Assembly (NCBI RefSeq): GCF_040362915.1
Contig: NZ_AP029612.1
Span: forward strand, 2,911,001-2,975,000
Length of the DNA stretch: 64,000 bases
DNA from: Sediminibacterium sp. KACHI17
GTDB taxonomy: Bacteria > Bacteroidota > Bacteroidia > Chitinophagales > Chitinophagaceae
Direction: 5' to 3'
Shown: positions 54,283 through 63,885 of the stretch, one piece after another
Layout: each line of letters begins with the position of its first letter
Position numbering within the stretch: position 1 is the stretch's first letter
Translations under genes and position numbers: made by a program
Notes under the pieces: model-generated
The model's database searches: none
Told to the model about the DNA's origin: nothing
The model's input: the letters and a program-made list of their open reading frames with translations, nothing else

Positions 54283-54328
54283 AGCCACAGATTCACAGAT
54301 TACATGCCTAATCTGTGAATCTGTGGCT
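54283..54328. repeat. Perfect inverted repeat, CACAGATTCACAGAT family
   Basis: AGCCACAGATTCACAGATTA and its exact 20-base complement are separated by six bases. The left arm matches the repeat at 23099. Nothing else was found in this 285-bp spacer except the two promoters. Confidence 0.9.
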
Positions 54329-54410
54329 ACAAAATCCGTCATTATACGATCAAGTATCCTCACAATACCTGCATTACAAAAAATATCCGCTTATTTCTTA
54401 TCAATCCATG

Positions 54411-54418
54411 TAAATTTG
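54411..54418 (+). promoter_or_regulatory. -7 promoter element of gap
   Basis: TAAATTTG, 37 bp before the ATG, is a perfect TAnnTTTG. No clear -33 TTG is at the right distance. Confidence 0.5.
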
Positions 54419-54455
54419 CCACTCTTAAAGCCCATATACCTTAAAAATTAGTCAA

Positions 54456-55469
54456 ATGAGTACAGTAAAAGTTGCCATCAACGGTTTCGGACGTATCGGC
54501 CGTTTGGTGTTCCGTCAGATTTACAACATGGAAGGAATTGATGTAGTAGCGATCAACGATCTGACCAGTCCTAAAGTTTTAGCCCACTTATTGAAATATG
54601 ATAGTGCACAGGGTCGTTTTGATGCCACAGTTACCTCTACTGATGATGCAATCGTGGTAAATGGCGAAACTGTAAAGATCTACGCACAAAAAGATCCTGC
54701 TCAAATTCCTTGGGGTAATCATGGTGTAGATGTGGTGATCGAATCAACAGGTTTCTTCACAGATAAAGAAAAAGCAGAAGCACATATCAAAGCTGGTGCT
54801 AAGCGTGTTGTGATCTCAGCTCCTGCAACCGGAGATCTGAAAACAGTGGTGTTCAATGTGAACCACCACATTTTGGATGGCAGTGAAACCATTATCTCTT
54901 GTGCATCTTGTACTACCAACTGTTTGGCACCAATGGCAAAAGTGTTGAATGATCAATTTGGTATTGCAACCGGTATCATGACTACCATTCACGCATATAC
55001 CAATGACCAAAATACCTTGGATGCACCGCATCCTAAAGGGGATTTGCGTAGAGCAAGAGCTGCTGCTGCTAATATTGTTCCTAACAGCACCGGTGCTGCA
55101 AAAGCGATCGGACTGGTATTGCCTGAATTAAAAGGTAAATTGGATGGCGGCGCTCAGCGTGTACCAACCATCACCGGTTCATTAACTGAATTGGCAGTGA
55201 TCCTGAATAAAAAAGTAACTGCAGAAGAGATCAATGCAGCCATGAAAGCAGCTAGCAATGAAAGCTTTGGTTATACAGAAGATGAGATCGTAAGTTCTGA
55301 TATCATTGGTATCAGCTATGGCTCACTGTTTGATGCAACTCAAACCAAAGTGATGACCGTTGGAGATGCTCAGTTGGTAAAAACTGTGAGCTGGTATGAT
55401 AATGAGATGAGCTATGTAAGTCAGTTGGTGAGAACTGTAAAGTATTTTGCAGGATTGATCTCAAAATAA
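54456..55469 (+). CDS. gap: Glyceraldehyde-3-phosphate dehydrogenase
   Basis: This 337-residue class I enzyme oxidises glyceraldehyde-3-phosphate with NAD in glycolysis. The NAD motif is [10 protein letters not shown]35 fits NAD rather than NADP preference, the catalytic Cys is C152 in SCASCTTNC, and the base is H179 in TTIHAYT. It is followed by pgk in the same direction after a strong hairpin, so the two may be regulated partly together. Confidence 0.97.
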   Translation: MSTVKVAINGFGRIGRLVFRQIYNMEGIDVVAINDLTSPKVLAHLLKYDSAQGRFDATVTSTDDAIVVNGETVKIYAQKDPAQIPWGNHGVDVVIESTGFFTDKEKAEAHIKAGAKRVVISAPATGDLKTVVFNVNHHILDGSETIISCASCTTNCLAPMAKVLNDQFGIATGIMTTIHAYTNDQNTLDAPHPKGDLRRARAAAANIVPNSTGAAKAIGLVLPELKGKLDGGAQRVPTITGSLTELAVILNKKVTAEEINAAMKAASNESFGYTEDEIVSSDIIGISYGSLFDATQTKVMTVGDAQLVKTVSWYDNEMSYVSQLVRTVKYFAGLISK

Positions 55470-55491
55470 AAACTGATCATTCATCATATTT

Positions 55492-55530
55492 AAAAGAGGC
55501 TGTATCATTGCGATTACAGCCTCTTTTTCT
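55492..55530 (+). terminator. Terminator between gap and pgk
   Basis: The 11-bp stem AAGAGGCTGTA/TACAGCCTCTT has a ten-base loop and is followed by a T-run. It should separate gap from pgk at least partly. Confidence 0.85.
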
Positions 55531-55582
55531 TTATAGGTTGGTCACTCTTTCTTATTTTCACCATTCAATGTCAAATCATTTT

Positions 55583-56779
55583 ATGAGCAAGTTTTTGAAC
55601 CACAACTTTAGTAATCAACGTGCATTGATCCGTGTTGATTTCAATGTGCCGCTGAATGCCGCGTATGAAATAACAGACGACAATCGTATGCGGGCTACCA
55701 TCCCCACCATCAAAAAAATTCTGGCTGATGGGGGTAGTGTTATTCTTATGAGCCATTTAGGTAGACCAAAAGAAGGTCCTACTGAAAAATATTCTTTGAA
55801 ACACTTGGTGAAACATTTGAGTCAATTACTGGGTGGAGTGGAAGTGTTGTTTGCAGATGATTGTATTGGTGCATCAGCTGTTAGTATGTCTGCTGCTTTA
55901 CAACCCGGACAGGTATTATTGCTAGAGAACCTTCGTTTTTACAAGGAAGAGGAAAAAGGAGATTTTGCATTTGCTGAGAAGTTGAGTAAACTGGGAGATG
56001 TATACGTGAATGATGCATTTGGAACTGCACACCGTGCACATGCATCTACTGCCGTGATTGCTCAATTCTTCCCCGGCGATAAAAAAATGTTTGGAACAGT
56101 GATGGATGGTGAAGTGGCGAGTGCAGAGAAAGTAATGCATCAAAGCGAAAAGCCTTTCACTGCTATCATCGGCGGAGCGAAAGTGAGTGATAAGATATTG
56201 ATCATCGAAAATTTATTGGAAAGAGCTACTGATATAATCATTGGTGGTGGAATGGCTTATACTTTCATGAAAGCACAAGGAGGTACGATCGGTAATTCAT
56301 TGTGTGAAGATGATCGATTAGAAACAGCTGTTGAATTATTAAAAAAAGCGGAAGCCAAAGGTGTTTGTATTCACTTGCCCTCAGACTCTGTTATTGCGGA
56401 TAAATTTTCAGCTGAAGCAAATACTTCTACTGCACCAAGTAACCATATTCCCGATGGATGGATGGGATTGGATATCGGTGCAAACGCCTGTGAACAGTTC
56501 GCCAACTGTATCAAAAGATCTAAAACTATCTTATGGAATGGTCCGATGGGCGTATTTGAAATGGAGAAGTTCCAGCACGGAACAAAAACCATAGCAATCG
56601 CTGTTGCGGAAGCCACTGCAAATGGTGCTTTTTCGCTTGTGGGTGGTGGAGATAGTGTAGCTGCCGTGAACCAGTTTGGATTTGCAGATAAAGTAAGTTA
56701 TGTATCCACCGGCGGCGGTGCCATGCTGGAATACTTTGAGGGCAAGGAGCTGCCGGGCATAGCGGCGGTAAAAGCATAG
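55583..56779 (+). CDS. pgk: Phosphoglycerate kinase
   Basis: This enzyme transfers phosphate from 1,3-bisphosphoglycerate to ADP. Family motifs are [12 protein letters not shown], the substrate-binding region [30 protein letters not shown] and the C-terminal nucleotide loop [16 protein letters not shown] 55583 (MSKFLNHNF) is the family start; the earlier ATG 55568 and a TTG at 55508 are also in frame. The TTG lies within the terminator hairpin. Confidence 0.96.
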   Translation: MSKFLNHNFSNQRALIRVDFNVPLNAAYEITDDNRMRATIPTIKKILADGGSVILMSHLGRPKEGPTEKYSLKHLVKHLSQLLGGVEVLFADDCIGASAVSMSAALQPGQVLLLENLRFYKEEEKGDFAFAEKLSKLGDVYVNDAFGTAHRAHASTAVIAQFFPGDKKMFGTVMDGEVASAEKVMHQSEKPFTAIIGGAKVSDKILIIENLLERATDIIIGGGMAYTFMKAQGGTIGNSLCEDDRLETAVELLKKAEAKGVCIHLPSDSVIADKFSAEANTSTAPSNHIPDGWMGLDIGANACEQFANCIKRSKTILWNGPMGVFEMEKFQHGTKTIAIAVAEATANGAFSLVGGGDSVAAVNQFGFADKVSYVSTGGGAMLEYFEGKELPGIAAVKA

Positions 56780-56783
56780 GAAG

Positions 56784-56815
56784 AATAGTCCATAGACCAT
56801 GGTCCATAGACTATT
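56784..56815. repeat. Palindromic spacer repeat, CATAGACCATGGTCCAT family (copy 2)
   Basis: AATAGTC/GACTATT arms enclose CATAGACCATGGTCCATAG. It shares 18 identical bases with copy 1 at 48672 and likewise follows a stop codon by only a few bases. Confidence 0.8.
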
Positions 56816-56904
56816 AACTATGAACCATGTAATATTTTACTTAACCCCACTACTAATGCTCTAAAAGGAATAAAAACCCTAATTTCATAACAAACAAGTT
56901 AAAC

Positions 56905-57495
56905 ATGAGTACAAAGAATTTAACCCTTATTGTAATTGCTGCACTGATCCTGATTTTAGGTGGTTGTGGCTGCAGAGGATATAATGGATTGGTAAAACAG
57001 GATGAAGTCGTTAAAAATGCCTGGGCCAATGTAGAAAGTGATTATCAGCGTCGTGCAGATCTGATTCCTAATCTGGTGAACACTGTAAAAGGAGAAGCCA
57101 ATTTTGAGCAAACCACTTTACAGAATGTGATCGAAGCACGCGCAAGTGCAACACAGATCAAGGTAGATGCAAATGATCTGTCACCTGAAAAATTACAGCA
57201 ATACCAGGCTGCACAGGGACAATTGTCGCAGGCATTGGGTCGTTTGTTGATGGTAACAGAAAATTATCCTAACCTGAGAGCTAATGAAGCATTCCGTGGA
57301 TTGCAGGCGCAATTGGAAGGAACTGAAAATCGTATCAAAGTATCTCGTAATGACTTCAATAAAGCCGTTGCTGATTACAATGTGAAAGCGCGTTCATTCC
57401 CAATGAATATTCTCGCTAGCATGTTCGGCTTTAAAGTAAAAGAAGGCTTTAAAGCAGATGCTGGTGCTGAAAAAGCTCCGGAAGTTAAATTTTAA
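56905..57495 (+). CDS. LemA-family protein
   Basis: This 196-residue protein has an N-terminal hydrophobic segment (about 6-21) ending in a Cys-rich GGCGCRG, which could be a lipobox or membrane anchor. The LemA coiled domain follows with RRADLIPNLVNTVKG and the C-terminal YNVKARSFPMNILASMFGF motif. LemA proteins are membrane-linked scaffold-like proteins of unclear role. It heads a cluster with two TPM-domain proteins, a pairing seen in many Bacteroidota. Confidence 0.93.
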   Translation: MSTKNLTLIVIAALILILGGCGCRGYNGLVKQDEVVKNAWANVESDYQRRADLIPNLVNTVKGEANFEQTTLQNVIEARASATQIKVDANDLSPEKLQQYQAAQGQLSQALGRLLMVTENYPNLRANEAFRGLQAQLEGTENRIKVSRNDFNKAVADYNVKARSFPMNILASMFGFKVKEGFKADAGAEKAPEVKF

Positions 57496-57501
57496 TCATA
57501 C

Positions 57502-57563
57502 AAACCACAGTGCAGATGTTGCATATCAGGCAATCCTGATAACTATTCTCGCTGTGGTTTTTT
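57502..57563 (+). terminator. Hairpin after lemA
   Basis: AAACCACAG/CTGTGGTTT arms enclose a smaller ATCAGG/CCTGAT hairpin and are followed by six T. It could attenuate transcription before the TPM genes. Confidence 0.65.
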
Positions 57564-57577
57564 AATGCATCAAAGTC

Positions 57578-58039
57578 ATGTTCGGACTCTTCAGAAAAAA
57601 ACCGGATCGCTATTTTTCAGACAGTGAAAGAGAGCGTATTGTTACGGCTATTCGCAATGCAGAACAAAGAACCAGTGGTGAAGTGAGGATCTTTATTGAG
57701 AACAGATGTGAATACGTTGATCCACTTCGCAGAGCACAGGAAATTTTCGGTAACCTGAAAATGTATGAAACGGCACAGCGAAATGCTGTATTGGTCTATA
57801 TCGCGATGAAAGACCGGCAACTCGCTGTTTTTGGAGATGAGGGTATTCATCAAAAAGTGGGTTCAGATTTCTGGAATGCCGAAGTAAAAAAAATGTTGTC
57901 TGAATTCAGGCAACAACATTATGCAGAAGGCCTGGCAACCATCATCGAAGATATCGGTGAAGCATTGGCATTTCATTTCCCTTATGACAACAAGGGGGAT
58001 AAAAACGAATTACCCGACGATATTGTTTTTGGTAAATAA
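57578..58039 (+). CDS. TPM-domain protein (DUF477), soluble
   Basis: This 153-residue protein is a TPM domain (TLP18.3/Psb32/MOLO-1 type) without signal peptide: the core includes RTSGEVRIFIENRCEYVDP, VLVYIAMKDRQLAVFGDEGIHQKVG and FWNAEVKKMLSEF. TPM domains occur in proteins linked to membrane protein quality control or phosphatase activity. It is followed 40 bp later by a second, secreted TPM protein, and LemA precedes it, so these three form a conserved-looking cluster. Confidence 0.85.
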   Translation: MFGLFRKKPDRYFSDSERERIVTAIRNAEQRTSGEVRIFIENRCEYVDPLRRAQEIFGNLKMYETAQRNAVLVYIAMKDRQLAVFGDEGIHQKVGSDFWNAEVKKMLSEFRQQHYAEGLATIIEDIGEALAFHFPYDNKGDKNELPDDIVFGK

Positions 58040-58079
58040 AATCAATGGCTGATCATACAAATGACAGCGAACTGAAAGC

Positions 58080-58874
58080 ATGAAAAAATTATTACTCTTA
58101 TTCCTGACCTTTTGTTGGCTGGCAGTGGGTGTTGGACAGAATATTCTACCCAAACCCAATCCGCCAAAATTGGTGAATGATGCAGCAAATGTGCTCTCTC
58201 CTGAACAGCGCCAGATATTAGAACAAAAATTGGTGGCTTTAGATGATAGTACATCCAACCAAATAGCAGTTGTGCTGTTGAAGACATTGGATGGTTATCC
58301 AATTGAAGAGTATGCCAATCAATTATTTCGAGAATGGGGTATTGGTAATGCAAAAACAAATAATGGTATATTACTGATTGCTGCCATTGAAGACAGAAAG
58401 ATTCGGATAGAAGTAGGGTATGGATTAGAGGGAGCGATACCTGATGTGGTTGCATCGAGTATCATTCGAAATGAGATAGGGCCAAATTTCAAAGAAGGAA
58501 ATTTTTATCGAGGCATTGACAAAGCAACGGATGCATTAGCAAAAGCAGCTGCCGGAGAATATAAAGTTAAACGAGAACGAAAAGGATCGGGGGGCACTAC
58601 CGGTAAATCTATTCTGACATTTGTGATCATTTTATTTGTGGTATTGATGATCGTTGCCCGTGGTGGTGGCGGTGGAGGTAAAGGCGGTGGTATGATGAGT
58701 AGAAGAGGTTATGGAGATATTGCAGAAGCTATTTTTTGGTCATCTGTTTTAGGTGGCGGTCGCAGAAGCAGCGGCGGTGGCTGGGGAGGAGGAAGTGGCG
58801 GCTTCGGCGGCGGTGGATTTGGTGGATTCGGTGGTGGTAGCAGCGGCGGCGGCGGCGCAAGTGGTGGCTGGTAA
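58080..58874 (+). CDS. TPM-domain protein (YgcG-like) with Gly-rich tail
   Basis: This 264-residue protein has a signal peptide (ending GVGQ), a TPM domain (about 30-150, with VNDAANVLSPEQRQILEQKL and GNAKTNNGILLIAAIEDRKI), a membrane helix at about 180-198 and a C-terminal Gly/Ser-rich tail (about 200-264), where low-complexity GGG and GGWGG runs dominate. This is the classic YgcG layout. The GC-rich tail contrasts with surrounding DNA. It lies after the soluble TPM protein. Confidence 0.9.
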   Translation: MKKLLLLFLTFCWLAVGVGQNILPKPNPPKLVNDAANVLSPEQRQILEQKLVALDDSTSNQIAVVLLKTLDGYPIEEYANQLFREWGIGNAKTNNGILLIAAIEDRKIRIEVGYGLEGAIPDVVASSIIRNEIGPNFKEGNFYRGIDKATDALAKAAAGEYKVKRERKGSGGTTGKSILTFVIILFVVLMIVARGGGGGGKGGGMMSRRGYGDIAEAIFWSSVLGGGRRSSGGGWGGGSGGFGGGGFGGFGGGSSGGGGASGGW

Positions 58875-58893
58875 AAATTATAAACTAAACAAT

Positions 58894-59703
58894 ATGAACA
58901 AATTTTTGATGACTACGATGATGCTTGGATGCATGATCGTAGCAAAGGCACAACAGATTAAATTACCGGTCGGTAAAAAATTTCAGGTGATCACGGAGGT
59001 AAAAGGGAATAATGTTACTTCTATGATGGGACAGGATATGGAAATGTCAAATACCTCAACAGTATACCTGGATCATGAATTGAAATCTGTTGGAACAAAT
59101 AAGTTCTCAATGGGTGTGATCATCAAACGAATTACGGCGAGTGTTTCTATGATGGGACAAGAACAAAGTTTCGATTCTGACGATGAAGCGGTAAGATCTA
59201 ATCCGGCTTTAGCAGATGCTTTTAAATCATTGGGCAAAGAAGCAGAAATTACAATTGACGGCGGAAAAGTGACCATGCAAGGTGAAATGCTGGAAGCACT
59301 GAAAACAATTCCGGGAGCGGCTTCTGAAGGAAATGATATGGGTCGCGTCTTTTTGATGTTGAAAGATGAAGTAATCAAAGAGGGTTATACTTGGACATCC
59401 AATAGTTCTACTGAAACTGGTACATCTGAAATAAATAATGTTATCGAAAAAGTAACGGATAAAGAAATTCAGGTGCTGGCAAATGCTACTGTTAAAGTAT
59501 CATCTACCATGACTCAAAATGGAATGGAGATCAAGCAAAAAACGGAAGGTACTGTTAAGTCTACTCGTATTTATGACAGAGCAACCGGATTGATGATCTC
59601 TGAGGTTTCTTCAGGTGATATCAAAGGTAATATGGAAGTGATGGGACAACAAATGCCTTTGACCAGTAAAATTGAAACGAAAACAAGCGTTAAGTTGTTA
59701 TAA
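58894..59703 (+). CDS. DUF6263-like secreted protein
   Basis: This 269-residue protein has a signal peptide (ending VAKAQ) and a beta-rich domain with repeated short strands and Met/Gly-rich segments (VTSMMGQDMEMS, ASVSMMGQEQ, TSTMTQNGMEIKQ; quoted in part). It resembles the DUF6263 proteins of Bacteroidota. The function is unknown. ATG 58894 is chosen because the open frame upstream runs in the Gly-rich tail of the previous gene and is an artefact of low complexity. Confidence 0.7.
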   Translation: MNKFLMTTMMLGCMIVAKAQQIKLPVGKKFQVITEVKGNNVTSMMGQDMEMSNTSTVYLDHELKSVGTNKFSMGVIIKRITASVSMMGQEQSFDSDDEAVRSNPALADAFKSLGKEAEITIDGGKVTMQGEMLEALKTIPGAASEGNDMGRVFLMLKDEVIKEGYTWTSNSSTETGTSEINNVIEKVTDKEIQVLANATVKVSSTMTQNGMEIKQKTEGTVKSTRIYDRATGLMISEVSSGDIKGNMEVMGQQMPLTSKIETKTSVKLL

Positions 59704-59727
59704 ATTTGTTGATTCAACTTCAACTAA

Positions 59728-59762
59728 AAGGCCGCACCGATATGATCGGGCGGCCTTCTTTG
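59728..59762. terminator. Bidirectional terminator between convergent genes
   Basis: AAGGCCGC/GCGGCCTT arms with an inner CCGA/TCGG extension end the DUF6263 transcript (+) and the M1 peptidase transcript (-). Confidence 0.8.
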
Positions 59763-59778
59763 TTAGGAGAGAAAAATA

Positions 59779-62241
59779 TTATTTCTTATCAGCAGGAAGT
59801 TTGCTTTTTACATATTCTGCCATTGCAGTGGCGCCTGCTGCTTCTTTCTTTTGTGCTAATTCTTTCAATGCACCAATGATGATAGGGTCTGTTTGTGCTT
59901 TTGCAGAACCGGGGATCAGATCACGAAACTCCATGATCGCATCAACAGCTTTTTTGAATTCTTCCATATTTGTCAACTTGGCTGCAAATGCTGCATATGT
60001 TGCACTCATTTGTACCTTCGGAAAAGACAAAGGCATCTTCGCATAACTTTCTGACACAGCTTTAAAAGCTTTCTCATCACCATAGCTGATCAATACATTT
60101 GAAATCGCTTCACTCAAACGGCCCTTAGAAGGTTCTTTACTTAATTCATTGGCAACTTGTAATGCACTAACACTATCTATAGCTGTAAGCGCCTCCAAAG
60201 CAGCACCTGCAACCGTATAAGAGGAGTCTTTGGTTGCTTCTTTAAAGAATGTCTTGTAGCTGTCTTTCTTGAGATTCGCTAAATATGTGATCGCTTCAGC
60301 TTTCACCATTTTCCTTGTCTCATTTTTTGCGATCGCTTCAATTTTTGCAGTGATGGCATCATCGGGTTTCACCTTGCCTAAATTCGTGATGGCCAAAGAG
60401 CGAATTCTGAAATATGGATCGCTCAATGCATCTGTTAACAGTTGAACAGCTGCTGCCTCTTTGGTATTGTTACCGGCAAATGCAACAGCTTCACGGCGGT
60501 CAAGATAGTTACCTGCATGTTTGAACTGATGAATAAACTCTGCCAATGTTTTGTTGTCTTTTTTATCAACCAATAATATTTTATCGGCATCAACATTGAT
60601 CTGGTCGGGCTTCGACTTCACAGAAAAGTTGAAAGTATCTGCTTTATTTTCCATCCATACCAAATGTCTTTTCTTTTCATTACCATGCCAGATATCAATG
60701 GTGAAAGGCAGCTTGAATACTTTATCACCAGATTGAATTTGTTTGATGATGACAGAAGATAATTGCTTTTCAGCATTGTACTGATAACTGATATCAATTC
60801 TGGGATGTCCGTTTCCAAAATACCATTGGTTAAAGAACCAGTTCCAATCCTTACCGGTTACTTCTTCAAAAGCTAAACGTAGTTTATGTCCGCTTCCTGT
60901 CCCGAATTTATTTGTAGTCAAATATTTATTCAAAGAAGCAAAAAATGCATCATCACCCACAAGATGACGTAACATATGCAGGATACGTCCGCCCTTGTTG
61001 TAGCTAACTGCATCAAACATGTCTTCTTTGTCTTTATAATAAAAACGAACCAGATCACGTCCTTGCTGACCACTGCCGATATAGCCGCGCATTTGATTGA
61101 AATTTTCAAACATCGCTTCATCTTTTCCATACTTATATTCTAACCATAATAACTGGCTATAATCAGCAAAGCTTTCGTTTACGGTGAGGTTACTCCAGCT
61201 TTCTGCAGTCACAAGGTCTCCAAACCACTGATGAAACAATTCGTGAGCAATGGTCGTTTCCCATCCGTTACCGTCAGTTAATTCTCTTGCATCTTGTTGA
61301 GCACTTTCCTGATGCAGGGTTGCTGTTGTATTTTCCATGGCGCCACTCACATAATCACGCGCAACCATTTGACTATATTTTACCCATGGATATTCAACAC
61401 CTAATTTTTTTGAAAAGAAAGACATCATTTCAGGGGTATCACCAAATATTCTGCGCGCTACTTTCTCGTAGGCTTTCTCAACATAATAGTTAACTTCTTT
61501 GCCTTTATAGGTGTCTTTTACTACAGCAAAATCTCCAACACCCATGAAGAATAGATATGGAGCATGTGGTTGGTCCATTGACCAGGTATCAGTGCGTGTT
61601 CCGTCGCTATTGACTTTTTGTGCTATCAGCTTTCCATTAGATAGCGACACATATTTAGCAGGAACGGTTAGGTTGAATAACTGTGTTGTTTTCTGATTGG
61701 TACGATCGATGGTAGGCACCCAAACAGAAGTTGCTTCTGTTTCACCCTGCGTCCAGATTTGAGTGGGCTTATCTTTTTCCTCTCCTTTTGGATTGATGAA
61801 ATACAAACCTTTGGCATCTGTAATAGCAGCGCTACCATTGGCTTTGAATTCATTGGGTTTAGCAGTGTAGTCGATGTACACAGTATAGCGTTCACCTTTT
61901 TTGTAGGTCTTGTCAAGTTGAATATTCAGGAACAGACTGTCGTATTGATATTTCAGCGGAATATTTTTCCCGGCTTTTACAATCGCAACTTGATGAATAT
62001 TCATTCCCTTGGCATCCAACTGTAATGAGTCTGTTGCATAAAAGTGTGGTTCAAGCGTGATCCAAACTTTTCCATTCAAGTAAGATTGTTCATAATCAAA
62101 TTTTGCATCCAGACGTGTATGCACAAGGTTGTTGATCTTGGTAGGGAAGGATCTGTAGATCTTTTTCCAATCCTCACTTCCAGAAGTTTGGGCTACCGTA
62201 AATAGGGGTAGAAATGCAATAAGCAGTAATAAACGTTTCAT
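59779..62241 (-). CDS. M1-family zinc metallopeptidase
   Basis: This 820-residue protein has a signal peptide (ending TVAQ), an N-terminal beta-domain, and a gluzincin catalytic domain with HELFH (333-337). NESFADY supplies the third zinc ligand, and GAMENTTATLH is the GAMEN-like exopeptidase loop. A C-terminal helical, HEAT-like repeat region (about 540-800) follows. It should cleave N-terminal residues from peptides in the periplasm. An upstream TATCTTTA near-consensus -7 element lies about 26 bp before the gene. Confidence 0.93.
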   Translation of the reverse strand: MKRLLLLIAFLPLFTVAQTSGSEDWKKIYRSFPTKINNLVHTRLDAKFDYEQSYLNGKVWITLEPHFYATDSLQLDAKGMNIHQVAIVKAGKNIPLKYQYDSLFLNIQLDKTYKKGERYTVYIDYTAKPNEFKANGSAAITDAKGLYFINPKGEEKDKPTQIWTQGETEATSVWVPTIDRTNQKTTQLFNLTVPAKYVSLSNGKLIAQKVNSDGTRTDTWSMDQPHAPYLFFMGVGDFAVVKDTYKGKEVNYYVEKAYEKVARRIFGDTPEMMSFFSKKLGVEYPWVKYSQMVARDYVSGAMENTTATLHQESAQQDARELTDGNGWETTIAHELFHQWFGDLVTAESWSNLTVNESFADYSQLLWLEYKYGKDEAMFENFNQMRGYIGSGQQGRDLVRFYYKDKEDMFDAVSYNKGGRILHMLRHLVGDDAFFASLNKYLTTNKFGTGSGHKLRLAFEEVTGKDWNWFFNQWYFGNGHPRIDISYQYNAEKQLSSVIIKQIQSGDKVFKLPFTIDIWHGNEKKRHLVWMENKADTFNFSVKSKPDQINVDADKILLVDKKDNKTLAEFIHQFKHAGNYLDRREAVAFAGNNTKEAAAVQLLTDALSDPYFRIRSLAITNLGKVKPDDAITAKIEAIAKNETRKMVKAEAITYLANLKKDSYKTFFKEATKDSSYTVAGAALEALTAIDSVSALQVANELSKEPSKGRLSEAISNVLISYGDEKAFKAVSESYAKMPLSFPKVQMSATYAAFAAKLTNMEEFKKAVDAIMEFRDLIPGSAKAQTDPIIIGALKELAQKKEAAGATAMAEYVKSKLPADKK

Positions 62242-62365
62242 ATTTCAGTTTTAGAAGCCTTAAAGATAGTAGACAGAACTCGTGTGAATAGTTAAGAATT
62301 TGACCAGTGGTTGAAAGGTTATGCACCAACGTATCCTGACACAGGGAAAGTCTTAATTTTATGAC

Positions 62366-63118
62366 ATGAACCGCTACTTGTATTCTTTTAGTTGCAAAAC
62401 ATTGTGCCTAATTACGGGGATATTGTTTTTTTCGACGGTTTATGGTCAATCAGCACGTTACTTATTTATACAAACAGAAAACAATCAGCCATTTTACCTG
62501 CGCTTGATGGGCGCTAACCTGAGCTCTAATGCAACAGGTTATCTATTGATCCCAAAGCTTTCAGATGGTGAGTATGAATTGCATATTGGTTTTGCGCAAA
62601 GTGAAAAAGAACAAAAGTTCACAATTAAGATAGCGGGCAAAGACCTTGGATTTTCATTAAAACAGGAATTAGATAACAACTGGAGTCTATTTGATCTGGT
62701 AGATTTTACTTTGATAAAGGGTATTTCTGTTGCTGTTCAGCCAAAAGAAGAAAAGAAAGAGCCAGCGGTTGAAATACCGGAGCCGACCAAGCAGGTTTCT
62801 GAGGTGGGTGAGTCGAAACCAATTACAGTCAAAGAAGTAGTATCAACGAAAGAAGTGGTAGCAATACCTAAAGTCAATAAAGTCTTGCCTGAGATCAAAA
62901 AAATCTATGATAAAGCAACCGAGGAGGGCATTGATATGGTATTTGTTGTATCCGGATCTCCTAAAAACGACACTGTTATTCTATATGTCCCGGCTTTGAA
63001 ACCTAAGGGAGAGGCCCAAGTTGTAAAGGAGCTGAAGGCGCAGCAAGCGAAGAATCAGCATCAGGTTATGTTTAGAACAGTCAATCATTCGGCATTTACC
63101 AGACCCAAGTTATTCTGA
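62366..63118 (+). CDS. Secreted hypothetical protein
   Basis: This 250-residue protein has a signal peptide (ending TVYGQ). An N-terminal beta-rich domain follows (ARYLFIQTENNQPFYLRL to LDNNWSLFDLVDFTLI), then a Lys/Glu/Pro/Val-rich linker (about 130-170) and a short C-terminal segment. I do not recognise the family. The final bases overlap the truA start by one nucleotide (TGATG), implying coupled translation, although the two functions look unrelated. Confidence 0.7.
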   Translation: MNRYLYSFSCKTLCLITGILFFSTVYGQSARYLFIQTENNQPFYLRLMGANLSSNATGYLLIPKLSDGEYELHIGFAQSEKEQKFTIKIAGKDLGFSLKQELDNNWSLFDLVDFTLIKGISVAVQPKEEKKEPAVEIPEPTKQVSEVGESKPITVKEVVSTKEVVAIPKVNKVLPEIKKIYDKATEEGIDMVFVVSGSPKNDTVILYVPALKPKGEAQVVKELKAQQAKNQHQVMFRTVNHSAFTRPKLF

Positions 63119-63885
63119 TGCGATATTTTCTTGAACTATCATATGATGGTACCCGCTATAGTGGATTTCAGGTTCAGGATGGACAGGAAACGATCCAATC
63201 TCAGGTAACCAAGGCGTTGGAAACCTTATTCAGACAATCTTTTTCGCTAACCGGCTCTTCCCGAACGGATGCAGGTGTACATGCGCTGCAGAATTTCTTT
63301 CATTTTGACAGTTCGCTGGAATTCACTTCAAAACACAGGTATAACCTGAATGCGATATTGCCTTCTGATATAGCCATCAGTGCCATTTATCGGGTGGCAG
63401 ATGATGCTCATTGTAGGTTTGATGCGATCCAGAGGAGTTATAAATACTTGATTTACAGACAGAAAAATCCATTTATGGTGAATCGGGGGTGGTTATTCCC
63501 TTATCCTGTGAATAAGACCTTATTGGACCGGATGGCTTTGGTGTTGATGGAATACAGCGATTTTACATCCTTTTCGAAGCGTAATAGTCAGGTAAAGACC
63601 TATATCTGTTCAATCCGGTCATCATATTGGGAGGAAGGGGTGGATGGGGCATTGACCTATAGGATTATTTCGAATCGGTTTTTAAGAGGAATGATCAGGG
63701 GTATTGTAGGAACCATGATGCGTATTGCAAGAATGGAAGTGTCGGTGCAAGAAGGAGAACAGTTATTCAGATCTATTATAGAAAGCAAAGATTGTACACA
63801 TGCAGATTTTACAACACCTGCTAAAGGTTTATATCTCGAATCGGTTGCATATCCGGAAGGAATGTTACTGCAAATCATAGAATAA
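63118..63885 (+). CDS. truA: tRNA pseudouridine synthase A
   Basis: This 255-residue enzyme makes pseudouridine at positions 38-40 of tRNA anticodon stems. The catalytic Asp is D51 in GSSRTDAGVHAL, preceded by YDGTRYSGFQ and followed by RFLRGMIRGIVGTM. Length and motifs match bacterial TruA. It is translationally coupled to the preceding secreted-protein gene. The remaining 115 bases of the window show no gene. Confidence 0.95.
   Translation: MRYFLELSYDGTRYSGFQVQDGQETIQSQVTKALETLFRQSFSLTGSSRTDAGVHALQNFFHFDSSLEFTSKHRYNLNAILPSDIAISAIYRVADDAHCRFDAIQRSYKYLIYRQKNPFMVNRGWLFPYPVNKTLLDRMALVLMEYSDFTSFSKRNSQVKTYICSIRSSYWEEGVDGALTYRIISNRFLRGMIRGIVGTMMRIARMEVSVQEGEQLFRSIIESKDCTHADFTTPAKGLYLESVAYPEGMLLQIIE

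Noticed and set aside
58753..58893. Ala-rich N-terminal extension of the DUF6263 gene
   Set aside because: It is the alternative frame of the Gly-rich tail of the preceding gene and lies before a normal signal peptide start.
59672..60046. Plus-strand open frame opposite the M1 peptidase gene
   Set aside because: It is antisense to the C-terminal coding region, has no own promoter or known domain, and starts inside the end of the DUF6263 gene.
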